A stretch of 64,000 nt of DNA, from contig CM074809.1 in NCBI GenBank assembly GCA_037447605.1, forward strand, positions 3,333,114 to 3,397,113. Reading direction: 5' to 3'. The notes under the pieces were generated by a model, which saw nothing but the letters and a program-made list of their open reading frames with translations, did not search any database and was not told where the DNA came from. Position 1 is the first letter of the stretch. Every line of letters starts with the position of its first letter. Position numbers and translations under genes: made by a program. This document shows, in pieces, positions 11,705 through 22,476 of the stretch. This DNA is from Zygnema circumcarinatum. Its lineage: Eukaryota; Streptophyta; Zygnematophyceae; Zygnematales; Zygnemataceae.

Positions 11705-12900
11705 AAGGCAATCGCGGATGTAAGTACTAGGCCGTACAACACATGTATAGCGTTTCGCTACATTGATGATGGTCATCTTCCATTCCATGTCGCTTTGCGT
11801 ACTGCTCATGGTTTGGTCCCTTCTAGTGCCCAAGCCCGTGTTCCCCCTTTTGCTTCCCTAGCTGTTGAGTCTGTTTCGCGAATCCAGACCGTTGTGACAG
11901 AGGAGGTTGTTGCTGTTGAGTTCTCTACCCTTATTGCGGCTCTCCCTTCCGATGTTGCGCGTGCTCGATGGCGGTCTTGTGTCGGTCTTGGCGCAGGGGC
12001 ATGGTTGGCTGCCACCCTGATTTCTTCTACACTTCGACTCTCTCCGAGCCAGTTTCAGCTCGCCACGCGTCTTTGTCTCGGGCTCCCCCACCCCCCTTTG
12101 CAAGGCTCCCCCCTTTGTGGTTGTGGTCGTTCGATTGATGTACAAGGCGTTCACCTTCTTTGTTGTGTGCACGATGGCGAGCGCATTTTGGCTCATAATG
12201 TTGTTTGCGATGCGATTGCCGCAGTGGCCCAGGAGGCGGGAGGCGGGTTTTCTTGTGCATTGGGAACCGACCAATGTCATTCCACCCCGACCGACTGCGC
12301 ATGGCGAGCGTGGCGTGCGTCCCGACCTTGCTCTCGTAGATGGTGCTCGGCGTATTTTTGGGGATGTTGTATTGGCGGATACGACCCGTCGCACCCTATT
12401 ATCCCGTTCTGCGCACCATGAGGGCGTGGCCGCCCGGGATGCGGCCCTCCGCAAGGAGCGCGCATATGCTCACCGCGATTCTGCCGACGAGTTTCTTCCG
12501 TTGGCTGTCGAGATTTTTGGCTGCCTCGATGCTCGGTTGGATGTCTTCCTCCGCCAGTGCGCCCACCGCTCCTTTGAGATGCATGGCCCCAGAAGCCCTC
12601 CTCCAGCGATCCTCGCAACTTTTTATCGACAGCGCATTTCTGTCGCTTTGCAGCGCTGCCTTGCTTCCACCATCCTTCGGCGTGCGGCAGTTGTTGGGAC
12701 TCGTCCCGGTGGTCTCCCGCCCCTCCCTGCGCGTGTTGCGCCGCATATTGACGACCTTCGCGGCTGCTTCTAGTGCCGTGTTCCGTTTCGAGGCTTTCTC
12801 TTTGTCCTTATGTCCATTGTTACCGCTTCCTCTGGTTCCTAACGTCAATTTTATCCATGTACATTTGATGGCTTTGCCATCGTGAGTTCAATCAAACATC
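11705..12900 (+). pseudogene. 3' end of an RLE-type non-LTR retrotransposon
   Basis: C-terminal part of a retrotransposon polyprotein in two frames. Frame one runs to about 12240 and shows YIDDGHLPFHVALRTAHG, then a Cys-His cluster (CGCGRSIDVQGVHLLCC) and AHNVVCDAI. The frame shifts within a GGCGGGA direct repeat at 12230-12252. It then continues with RPDLALVDGARRIFGDVVLA and a C-terminus ending DLRGCF with a stop at 12773. A CCHC-like knuckle followed by a PD...D motif is the signature of the restriction-like endonuclease of R2-like non-LTR elements. About 125 bases of 3' UTR follow and end CAATCAAACATC. The 5' part, including RT, is absent, as expected for 5' truncation. The same 3' end recurs at 45460-45874. 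Confidence 0.7.
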
Positions 12901-13342
12901 TTTTCCCTAACATACATACCCACTTTCTTATGGCATGGCATGAAATGGCCCTTATTGGGCGAGTTGAGGGGATGTACGATTCTACACGTGGCCGAACCAC
13001 AGGTCGCCACATCGGACATTGCATGCTCGTGGCATCGTGGGATTTGTCCATGCGTTCCAAGATGGCTCTCACATGGTTCTAGCCCCAATAGAGTGCCCGG
13101 GAAGGACATGGCATCGTCTAGCGATGGAGGGCGCAATGGGGACATCATCACCATTCGTGACATTGGGCATTGGGCTTGTACTCTCCCTCGCCAGCCACCC
13201 CCCTCTCTCCCTTCACCCCTCCCCCTCCCCCAATCACTCCATTCCAATCGCACATTATGTTCACTCAATACCCACCTTCACACATTCCCTAGTAACGTTT
13301 TTATTCAAGACACTGCTAATTGTAGTCACCACTTGAACTGCA
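12901..13342. other. Intergenic, nothing recognised
   Basis: About 440 bases between the non-LTR element and the DPH5 stop codon. They include a C-rich stretch near 13190-13240. Open frames here show no family motif. Confidence 0.6.
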
Positions 13343-15497
13343 TCAAAAGGCGAATCCGTCTCTCCCTCTGTCCTCGTCCTCCTCCTCATCACCGTCATCA
13401 TCTGCTATGGGTACAAGCCTCTTCGTTTCCGAACCAACTGCAAACAATTTGAGCATGTCCTCCTCCATGACATGCGTCGCGCCGGCGATCACAAGCGAGT
13501 GAAGAGGGGCTCCAAAGTCGACCTCTTTCAAGTCCTCCATTGGCCCGCTCACAATGAGCTCCGAGTCCGTCCCAAGGCGAGCCACGCCGACGGATAGCGT
13601 TGCCGGAGCGTATGCTGGGCACGTCAACATAAGTCAACGCAGGTCAAGGTGGGTCAATGAGGGTCAATACAAGTCGACCAGGTAGACACTATACGAAGTG
13701 AACAGAAAGACAATAGTTAAGGAACCACTGTTTGAATCGACTTTTTTTATAAGGTAAGGCTCAAACATGAAGGGGAACTAAAGGGTTGAGAATCTCGGTT
13801 TGAGAAGACCCTAAAAACCCTACAAAACCCACCTCCTCCATTCCGCCTGTCCTCCACTTCCAGCAGTTGCTGAATGGCCACATTCACACTCATGTATTTT
13901 GGAGGCTCATAAATCACCTTCCCCCTGCATGACCCCCCCCCTCCCCCCCGACTCTCTCTCATCCCCCATGATACAATAATCGAATACAAAGCGAAAACAC
14001 AATACAATATGAAACGATCTCAGATACTCATTTACAGCCATTGATAGGAATTGACAATTTGATTGGCACGAAGCTTCACTCACCGGGCCATGGCTTCAAG
14101 TGAAGGCTCCTTCACACGAATGTCTGGCACACCCACAGAGAAGCAGAGGCTTAATGAACGCTTTCTTTCTGCAAGGCTTCGAGAAGAAGAAGAAGAAGAA
14201 GAAGAAGAAGAAGGAGGCCACGTGTGCCGCAGCAACGGGCCAACCGAGGAAGCCCAAATGCTTCAGGCCAATGAGATCCTGCCACATGTGAGCATCCATA
14301 CAAATCCCATTACTTGGGAAAAGGCAACTGCAAAATACAACCCTCCTTCACTGCCTTAAAAGCAACATTGCTCCGCACTCACTAACAGAACTGCCTCCAA
14401 GATACTCCAAACAAGCGGGGGGGGATTGCTCTCCTCTCTCCCTCACTCCTCAATCGTCCTCCCTCTCGCTCTCCTTCATCTGTCAGGCAAAACGCCGCCT
14501 TTTACACTCACCGAGAAGGCAGAGAGTGTGAAGGCCCATCGAGCGGTTCATTTGTATTTTGTCGTAAAAGCTGTCCGGTCGCCAATTTTCGGTGAAAAAG
14601 GGAATTGAAATCGTTTCTCCAAAGCGGTAAAGCTGGAGGCCGCACGCCCCCACGGCATTCATAATCGATGCATTGTGGATAACCTTCACTGCCACTCCCA
14701 TCTCCCTCGCTCTCAGCATCAGGTCGGTGTGTGTGGTGGCCCTGCCATGCAAGCATGCATAGGGTGAGCTTTTAGGGTTCAAAGAGCTTCTAGGGATGTT
14801 CTCAAGGTTTTGAATTTCGGCCGAAGCGTCTGCAATAATTGTCAAGATTTGAAAGGCTTGACGGATTTAGAACGGTGTTCAAGATTAAAGGTTTGAAGAG
14901 ATTGCAGGAATTTGAAGTTTTGAGCCTTTGTCGGAATAATTTACGGTTAAGAGAAGGATGGACGGACTCACCCAAAAGGATCTCCCACAACGAGAAAAGA
15001 GACATCCGTCTCCAGCGCCTCCCCCAAAATCTTTTCCACTTTTTGTTCCACCATTTCCCGATCCGCCGTTACAATTTCCCTTCCGTAGAGGGCCTCCTAC
15101 AGTCCATTTATTGCAAAATCTTGATCTCAAAGTCAGATGTCCAGCAAGGTCTTGTCCAAGAAATATTTCAATGTGTGTGAGTGACTGTGCACCGACGTTG
15201 CTAAAAAGGTCCCAACTCACGATAAACAGATTGTTCAATAAAACAAGAGATTTTAACTCCAATCACACTTTTAAAAGGTCAAGTGCATCACAATGTGGAA
15301 AACATCGTACGTTCGTGAGTACTGAACTAAAGTCGAATAGGGCGGCACATGGGAATGCTTACAAGCTTTTCTTTATCGACAAGCAATATGGATGTGTATG
15401 CTTCCAAATACACTTTGGATGAAGATTTCACAATTTCGAGCCCTCGAAGCGTTATATCTCGTTCGTCTCCCAATCCCAGTCCGATAAGAAACAGCAT
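13343..15497 (-). CDS. DPH5: Diphthine methyl ester synthase
   Basis: SAM-dependent methyltransferase that methylates the modified histidine of elongation factor 2 during cytosolic diphthamide synthesis. Six phase-consistent exons on the minus strand: 15363-15497, 14972-15096, 14512-14741, 14084-14123, 13833-13924 and 13343-13614, giving 297 aa (family about 285). Visible motifs: N-terminal [54 protein letters not shown] (across a junction), [45 protein letters not shown] and [14 protein letters not shown]. The C-terminus ends in an acidic tail ([11 protein letters not shown]) longer than usual. The start is the first Met and matches the family N-terminus. A CT-rich tract (GA on the sense strand) lies just upstream. 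Confidence 0.95.
14183..14213. repeat. (GAA)n microsatellite
   Basis: About ten GAA units in a DPH5 intron. Confidence 0.9.
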
Positions 15498-15547
15498 CTT
15501 GCATACAGAACAGCCTCCGCCCAATCTCTTTCTACCTATCTCCCGGC

Positions 15548-15660
15548 CCCCCTCTCTCCCTCTCCCTCCCTCTCCCTCTCTCGATCTCTCTCTCCCTCTC
15601 TCTCTCCCTCTCTCTCTCACTCTCTCTCGCCCTCCTCTCTTTCTCTCCCCCCCTTCTCCT
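15548..15660. repeat. CT-rich tract upstream of DPH5
   Basis: Imperfect CTCTCCC/TCTC repeats on the plus strand, so GA-rich on the DPH5 sense strand, within about 50-160 bases of its ATG. Probably 5' leader or core promoter. Similar tracts precede other genes in the window. Confidence 0.75.
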
Positions 15661-16365
15661 CTCTGTCTTTCACAACCTCTGGCTTTCTCTCCCACACACA
15701 TACGCAGTCATCGCTCAATGCGCGGCTCAGCGCTGTCTTTCTGCCCTAAACCATCCAACCGTAAAGCAGAGACCGATTCCACCCAAACCAGCGAGGTGAT
15801 CCGAACACCTGCCGCAGTTCTGCGGAACTCTTTTTGATCAACCCTAATTCTGGATTCAGGCTTCCTTTGTGTTTTTAGGTGGATCAGTCGTGACACATGC
15901 GGGTCGAACAGTTCTTTCTTTAAAGATTTTGAACAAATTTGGGCTTCTATGCGTGCCCATTCGTTCGTGCTCGTGGGCACACATAGAAACACAGGCTCCA
16001 AAACAGGGTCAAATTTGAGGGATTTGAGGGTAAAGGGTTTACAAGGGCACACAGAAGGGGCACTTCGGAAAGGGGCACTTTGGAAGAAAAATATTCGGAA
16101 CTGAGCCCCAATTAAATTTTGTTTGACCGTAGACTATAACCTTGTTGTAATGGAGCGCATTCTTTATTGGGAGGGGTGATGATGGCAATCATCATTTGAG
16201 CGCTAATCATAGAACAGTTGAAAAACTTTACGCTGTTGACCGGAAAAAATGAACGGCCAGTTCTCTCACAAAACTCGGTCTACCATTACTGAATTGTCCC
16301 AATTGCAACTTTGCCATAAAAGGAAAAAGTTCCCAATCAAACCCTCAGCTTTCACGCCCCAACTC

Positions 16366-19300
16366 CTACCTTCTTGAGGCTAACAGCTTCAAGGCTAGAG
16401 CTTCCTGCTCTCTGAGAGAGAGAGAGGCTATGGGAACTTCCTTTCTACCACTCTTCAACCCCTCCGAACCACCATCCTCATACGAACCGCCCTCATCATC
16501 ATCGTCATCATCATCATCATCATGAATGGATGCTAACTGCGCCCCCATGGCATCCACCTGCTCCATATCTCCTGCCCGGACCTTCTCCTTCTTTTTCAGC
16601 TTCAGCCTCTTCTCCCTCAGCCGCTGCTTCTCAAGCAGCCGGTCATCACGATCGCGGTGCTTCATCTCCACTTGAAGCTTGCGATACCGTTCCGCCGCAG
16701 CCAAAGCTGCATGGAACCACAAGCACAAAGTGAATAACTCGGAAAACTTCATAAAAATAACAGAAATTTCTATATTTTGTTTTCACCGTATTACAGGGGA
16801 TTGTCACATTGTCATCCCCACTTTCAAAGTTTCACAAACCAATAGCACCAGCTTTCGTGGGACTGAAATTAGAAGTAACTCTCACCGATCGAAGGTTTCT
16901 GTGTGTTGTCCTGCTTGCCATCTCTCTCTCCCTCCCTCTCTGATGTCGCCAGAGCTGCGAAAGGAGGGAGTGCCCGCCCTTCATCGTCGAAGATAAGACG
17001 GTTGTTTCCAGCTTTCCCTGGGTCTATTTTTAGCTTCTTCTTCTTCTTCTTGGAAAGCGATAGACTGTCCCAACCACAGACAAGAGTAACGAAGCTTTTT
17101 GTCAGAGTTCACACATACGGACTCTGTTCCCCGGCTTCAACAACAGAACCTGAATAGAATGATAAAAATAACTAATGATGTAGAGAAAGGGCTCTCACCT
17201 CTTCACAAGTGGCAAAGCCTCATCACCCTCTCCATCCAGCTTATGATTCACGCGCTTCAGTCGAAGAAAGTCATCCTCAGAGTCCTCCTCCCCCCTCCCA
17301 CTGGCCCCTCCCTCCCGCTCCCTCTCTCCCTCCTTCCCCTCATTCCCTTCCTCACCATTTGCTCTCAACTTTTCATACGCACTGGAAAGCACATCCGCAT
17401 TCTTCCTCGCAAACAATCGATCAATTTTGCTCTTCTTTTTCTTCTTCTCCTCTAGCGTTTTCCGCACTCCCAACTCCCCATGTTCGTCATCCTCTTCTCC
17501 ATCATCCCCTTTTCTCTTCCTCTTACTCGTCTCCTTCTTCTCCACCTCCTTTTGCACTCTTTTAACGCCCCCATTCTCATCCCTGTGTAACGCCATCGTC
17601 CGCTTTGCGCCATCTGCTATCGCTATCTCTCTCCCCGTCCCCATCATCCCCGCCTCTCCCTCCTCTCTCTCCATCTCTTCTACTGCCTTGTCTACCCCCA
17701 TCAACTCTCTCCACTTCTCCTTCGCCTCTCCAGCTTCTTCCTCAACCTCCTCTTCCCCTTCCGATGCTTCCTCCCCAACATCCATCTCCTCTGACATGTC
17801 CTCCTCTCCCTCCTCCTCACCCGTCTCATCCCCACTCTCGCTGCTCTCACTCTCTCCTCCCTTCTCCTCCCTCTCCATGTCATCCCCTTTTCCGTCTGCC
17901 AGGGCCTTAGCAGCTGCCTCTTCAGCCAGCTTCTTTTGCCCCTTCTTCAAAAACCGAATGCGAGGGGGGTTGGGAAGACCCAAAGAAGCCGCAAATTCCT
18001 CATGGGATAACTTTGTTACATCAAATATTTCCTTATTGCTCTGTTGAGTTTCCCCGCATGATCCCCAGCGTGGGCATAGTCAGCAGAAGAAGAAAACGAG
18101 TAAAAAAGGGAGGCCCCATGTTCCTAAAAAGTGCCAAAAGGACATGGTATGTGTGGGAGGGGGGGGGTAGAGAGAGACTCCCACCTGCAGATGGATAGAG
18201 CGAAGGTACGTGACAAAGGCACGCTGCGCCATATGCTTCAGTTCCGGGTCTCGCGATAAAAGGCCGGCAAGAGCGGGAGCCATGTTTTGGAGCTTTGAAG
18301 GGTTTGCCTGAATCTCTCCAACAATGCAGAAACAATAAGAAAACAGTCTTCTAGAAATGCACTCAAAGGTTACAGTTAACAATTCGAAAGAGAGAGAGAG
18401 AAAAGGTGCTTGTGGAGTGCATTACACTGGACGAGCAATATAGCTGCATGCAATTTGGATGTAGGTGTAACCAGCAAAAACAAATATACACGATAGTTCT
18501 TCATCCGTAAACCAGCATCTTCGTATTCTTATGTTAAACAGTCGACTGACCTTTGTGAGCTTGAAGGGGATTTTTGCTGTTTCCAAAGCAGACAACATGG
18601 CCTCCTCTGATGGGTCCAGAAACAGAAGGGAACGTCCAGATGCATTGAATCTGGCAGTCCTCCCCACTCTGTGAATGTATGAAGCCACGTCTTCAGGGCA
18701 ATCTACCTGCATTCCTCACACAAATCGAGCTGTTAATACAGAACTGTGACTACTGTGACGAATCCACAAAACAAAGAGTAACAAATTTATAACGAACGAT
18801 AAAAAAGATGAACGCATTCATGCACACGTATGCACACCTATGCACAGGGGAGAGAGAGAGAGAGCGCGCGCTCTCGCGAGAGAGAGAGAGAGTTGAGTTG
18901 AGTAGAGGGAGAAGGAAGACCCCTCACTTGCACTACCCAGTCCACAGTAGGGAAGTCGAGCCCCCTCGCTGCTACATCTGTTGCGAAGAGTACTGCTTGC
19001 TGTGCTTCGCAGAATTCGTAAAATACAGCCAATCGCTTCATCTGCTTCATCCGGCCGTGCAGACACTTCAAAGGCACTCCCGGTCTCAGCCGCTTGAATG
19101 CTTCAAACATCAGCTTTGTCTGCATTCACACGAAGACCCGCTCCCACACACATTAGTGATTAAATTTTAAAAGAATGAAAAATCCTCGGCCCCCAAAAAA
19201 CTTCAATTTCAGACAAACAATGCTGTTTTTGGGTACTTCAGAGGGAGTATCTGCTTGGGTAAGAGTTCGAGGGATGGTTACCTGCTTGCAGCTGGAGAGG

Positions 19301-21556
19301 AAAACGAGTGTTTTGGCCTGCAGATGCGTCTTCACAAAGCTCCATAGCGTGTCCACTTTCTGACTAAGAGGAACGAACATGACAGTCTGTTGTAACCTGC
19401 TCGGAGTGGCTGCCTTTGACTCTGCATGCACTGCGAGGTATTCGGGAGAGCGGAGACTCAGCCTGGCAAGGTCCTTCACTGACTTAGTCTGAGTGGCGGA
19501 GAAAAGGAGGGTCTGCCGGGTCTTCGGAAGGTTGGCAAGGATAGCATTCACTGCCTGAGAAAAACCTAAATCAAGAATTCTGTCGGCTTCGTCGAGAATA
19601 AGGATCTGCAAGTCAGTGGAGTCCGCTTGCTAGCAGTTAGGATATTGACAGTTTTCGTGGTTTAATGGAACAGATTTAACGATGGAGGTGGAGAAGAAAT
19701 GGAGGAAGAAAAGGGGCTTTCACCTGCAGTTGACTGCAGTCAAAATTCGGTGTCTCGTCCATATGTTGCAGGAGACGTCCTGGAGTGCAAACGAGGATGT
19801 TGAGAGCGTAAACCCTCTCCTTCTCCATTTTCACATCCTTCTGGCCTCCAATAAGAAGGCCTCCACTTAGGCTGTGATGCTTTCCCACCTTCTTTAGTTC
19901 GTTGAAGATCTGAGTGGCGAGCTCTCGCGTTGGAGAGATGATGATGGCGCCCACTCCGTCCATGTTACTCCAACGGAGACGGTAAAGCTTCTCCAGCACC
20001 TGGAATGCTCCTCCTCTCACAAAATCATGGGTCCATCTCAAAAGAGGCACACATGTAGTTTCTCAATATGGAAGTCAGATGTTTTGAAACGTTTTCAAGG
20101 ACGAAATTATGACAGTTTACAGTTTACTAGACGCGTAGAATTGTAAGATATAGAGAAGCCATCAAGAATGCGTGAAAGAGAGAATATAAAACGTAACTTG
20201 AAACAAACTCGGATTGAATAGTTTGGACCTCTCGTGATTGGGGGTCAGGCCTGCTTGATGAAGATGGTCAGGAAAGGTGAGGTGCACACGGAATTCAATA
20301 CTTGTCTAACTATTCACTAGTGCATCTTACCGGTATCACAAACGCTAAAGTTTTTCCCGATCCCGTCTTTGCAGCTCCGAGCACATCCCGACCGCAGAGA
20401 GCGTGCGGGAGCGAGGCCCGTTGAATGGCAGTCATCGTCACAAATTTAGCGTCCTGCAGCGACAAATGCAATCGACTTTCAAGAACACTAGAACCAATCC
20501 CTGGTGAGATACTTCATAATAATAATACTCCATAAGAACGAAAGCATTTTGCTGCCCCTGTTTGGATATTCAACGGAGGAGGGGAAATGAGTGAATGAGG
20601 CGGTAAAGTTGCCCCAAGCTCGACAAAATTTGCATACCGCTTCGAAAGGACTAAAAAAAAGAAAATTCCCCGGATCTGTTTTATTTTCTGTTTGAAGAAA
20701 AAATTGAACACTTCACTAAACAAGACCGAACTTTACAACTTGTCTCCTTTCACTCCTGGTTCTCCTGGCCAGTCTCAAATCTTTCGGTGTCCACATTGCA
20801 TTAAACGCCGTAAACCTCAATAATACAAAGATGAACAAACCATGTACATGGACATTCAACATACGTCATGTGGACATCCCGCGTGCCCAAACGTGTATAT
20901 TTGTTCCATTGAGCATGGCCCTTCTTAGAAAAGGCAGAGATGACTGAAGACCAATGCAGAGAAGCAGTGTCAAGCATGTGCCTTGTACAGGGAGAAGAAG
21001 ATAGCGTTGAAATCCTTTTTTTTCTCAGGTTTCCTCAAATCGCAAGAACAGTACAGAAAGACTCGCTTTGTAGCAATTCCGGATTAATGAATAATTTACA
21101 AGTTTATTGTCTTCCAATTACTCCTTTTGTGTAAGCTTCTTCACGTCAGTGAACGGGGAATTATGATACACAACTCTCCGCTTGATTGCCAAACTTAAGA
21201 AAATACACGAATTCACGAGAAATTCTATTTTTCACGCAGAAATTCCCTTCATTTACATTCAAAGGAGAGCAATCACTTACCGCCAGCCCCCGTTGAGTTC
21301 TGCCTGAAAGCGGAAGGTGCGAAAAGCGCTTAGCGCCTGCATAGGGCTTCATCTCCTCGCCGACACCCTCCTGCTTGCTGCTGCCTTTCTTCTTCTCCAC
21401 ACTTTGAACCTCTGGAAGCTCCATTGCGAGAGGATTGCTTCCCGGAGGTGGTGCTCCAGCAGCTATGATAGCCTCCAGCTGCTCAATCTCTGCAGCTTCC
21501 TCCAGCCGGCCATGGCCGGGACGGCGCTTTGCCTGCCCTCTGGACGGACCCGCCAT
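16366..21556 (-). CDS. RH32: DEAD-box ATP-dependent RNA helicase, DDX10/Dbp4/RH32 type
   Basis: Nucleolar RNA helicase of the family needed for early pre-rRNA processing. Ten exons with matching phases: 21281-21556, 20331-20453, 19724-19999, 19282-19605, 18928-19119, 18551-18706, 18185-18313, 17199-18040, 16886-17064 and 16366-16706, giving 945 aa (family roughly 740-875). Motifs in order: [16 protein letters not shown] motif AIQRASLP, motif [10 protein letters not shown], Ia [21 protein letters not shown] (in [14 protein letters not shown]), [37 protein letters not shown]. The domain after the core ([21 protein letters not shown]) is typical of DDX10. Exon 8 encodes a long Glu/Lys-rich low-complexity region; the C-terminus has nine consecutive Asp and ends KLLASRR. 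A telo-box at 21774 fits a ribosome-biogenesis gene. An alternative upstream start would read through a GA tract and is unlikely. Confidence 0.95.
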
Positions 21557-21594
21557 GGCGGCGCTCCTGCCGCTCCTGAGAGGCGCCAGCGCTC

Positions 21595-21766
21595 CTCCCT
21601 CCCTCCCTCCCTCCCTCCTCCCCTCCCTCCTCCCCTCCCTCCTCTGTCTCTCCCTCCTCCCTCCTTCCCCCCTCCTCCCCTCCTCCCCTCTCCCCTCTCC
21701 CCTCTCCCCTCTCCCCTCTCCCCTCTCCCCTTCTCCCTTCCTCCCCTCCCTCTCTCCTGCAAAGAG
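21595..21766. repeat. CT-rich minisatellite in RH32 5' leader
   Basis: CTCCCCTCTCC-type imperfect repeats on the plus strand (GA-rich on the RH32 sense strand), immediately upstream of its ATG. The long open frames across it are an effect of low complexity. Confidence 0.85.
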
Positions 21767-21773
21767 GGAGAAA

Positions 21774-21782
21774 TTAGGGTTT
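21774..21782 (-). promoter_or_regulatory. Telo-box
   Basis: TTAGGGTTT, the plant telo-box (AAACCCTAA on the minus strand), upstream of the helicase gene. The motif is known from promoters of translation and ribosome-assembly genes. Confidence 0.6.
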
Positions 21783-21821
21783 GCAGGCGCCTTGGGGCCC
21801 TCTCCTTGGTCGACCATCTTC

Positions 21822-21874
21822 CAATAAGGGCATGCCACGTGTACAACGTTGCACACGTGGCACATAGCATTGGA
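21822..21874. promoter_or_regulatory. Symmetrical double CCAAT/G-box module
   Basis: CCAAT (21822-21826), 10 bases, CACGTG (21837-21842), 12 bases, CACGTG (21855-21860), 9 bases, ATTGG (21870-21874). The inner 30 bases (21834-21863) form a palindrome with 14 of 15 complementary pairs. It sits between the divergent genes RH32 (-) and NDUFB7 (+). CCAAT-N9-CCACG is the ERSE-I arrangement bound by NF-Y with a bZIP factor, so this looks like a shared bidirectional element. Binding itself is inference. Confidence 0.65.
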
Positions 21875-22221
21875 TGCGTCGCGCCGTGAAAAAGGAGACT
21901 TGCAGGAGTTTCACAGTGCCAGTTCCATGTGACAACTGTGAACGCTGAGGTGGATGGGATGCAAGATCAACAGTGGAATGCTCCACATTTTCAGTTCAAC
22001 CTGGTTTGCGGCGAGTAGATCTCGTCCACTATTGGCAGACATATGGACGTGTGAATTCGATAGTCAGGCCCAAAAGAAGTGGATCTGACTGGGTGGATCT
22101 GTGGATCCGCCTTTCGTTTGCCCTAATCTGCAGAGCAGGCCAGCCCTAATTTGGAGCGGCCTTGGTTTGTACCGCTCCAGGTGCAGGGAGAGAGAGAGAG
22201 GTCTGGCGAGAGCAAGCAGCC

Positions 22222-22476
22222 ATGGCGGGCGGCAAGAAGGAGATGATCGCGACGCAGGAGGAGATGGAGGCGGCCAAGCTGCCGCTGGGAGCGAGAGATT
22301 ACTGCGCGCATCTGCTGATCCCGCTGAACAAGTGCCGGCAAGAGACGTTTTATCTGCCATGGAAGTGCAATGATCTGCGGCATTCGTACGAGAAGTGTGA
22401 GTATGAGCTATTTTTGGAGCGTGTGAAGAAGATGGAAGTGCTCCGGGAGCAGAAGCGCGCGGCGGCCTCACAATGA
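22222..22476 (+). CDS. NDUFB7: NADH dehydrogenase B18-type subunit, complex I
   Basis: Small accessory subunit of mitochondrial complex I, imported into the intermembrane space. Single exon, 84 aa. It carries twin CX9C motifs, CAHLLIPLNKC and CNDLRHSYEKC, that form the disulfide-linked helical hairpin of the CHCH fold, preceded by LPLGARDYCA, the family hallmark. The Lys/Arg/Glu-rich C-terminus is also typical. It is slightly shorter than the Arabidopsis protein of about 100 aa. The start codon lies in a good context (GCAGCCATGG) about 10 bases downstream of a GA tract. It is transcribed divergently from the helicase gene across a shared G-box/CCAAT module. Confidence 0.93.
   Translation: MAGGKKEMIATQEEMEAAKLPLGARDYCAHLLIPLNKCRQETFYLPWKCNDLRHSYEKCEYELFLERVKKMEVLREQKRAAASQ

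Noticed and set aside
17427-18047. Ser/Pro-rich plus-strand frame of 206 codons
   Set aside because: Antisense shadow of the acidic exon 8 of the helicase.
21161-21865. Helicase N-terminus extended upstream to a 234-codon frame
   Set aside because: The extension is Arg/Glu/Gly from the GA tract; the Met at 21556 precedes the first non-repetitive, family-like sequence.
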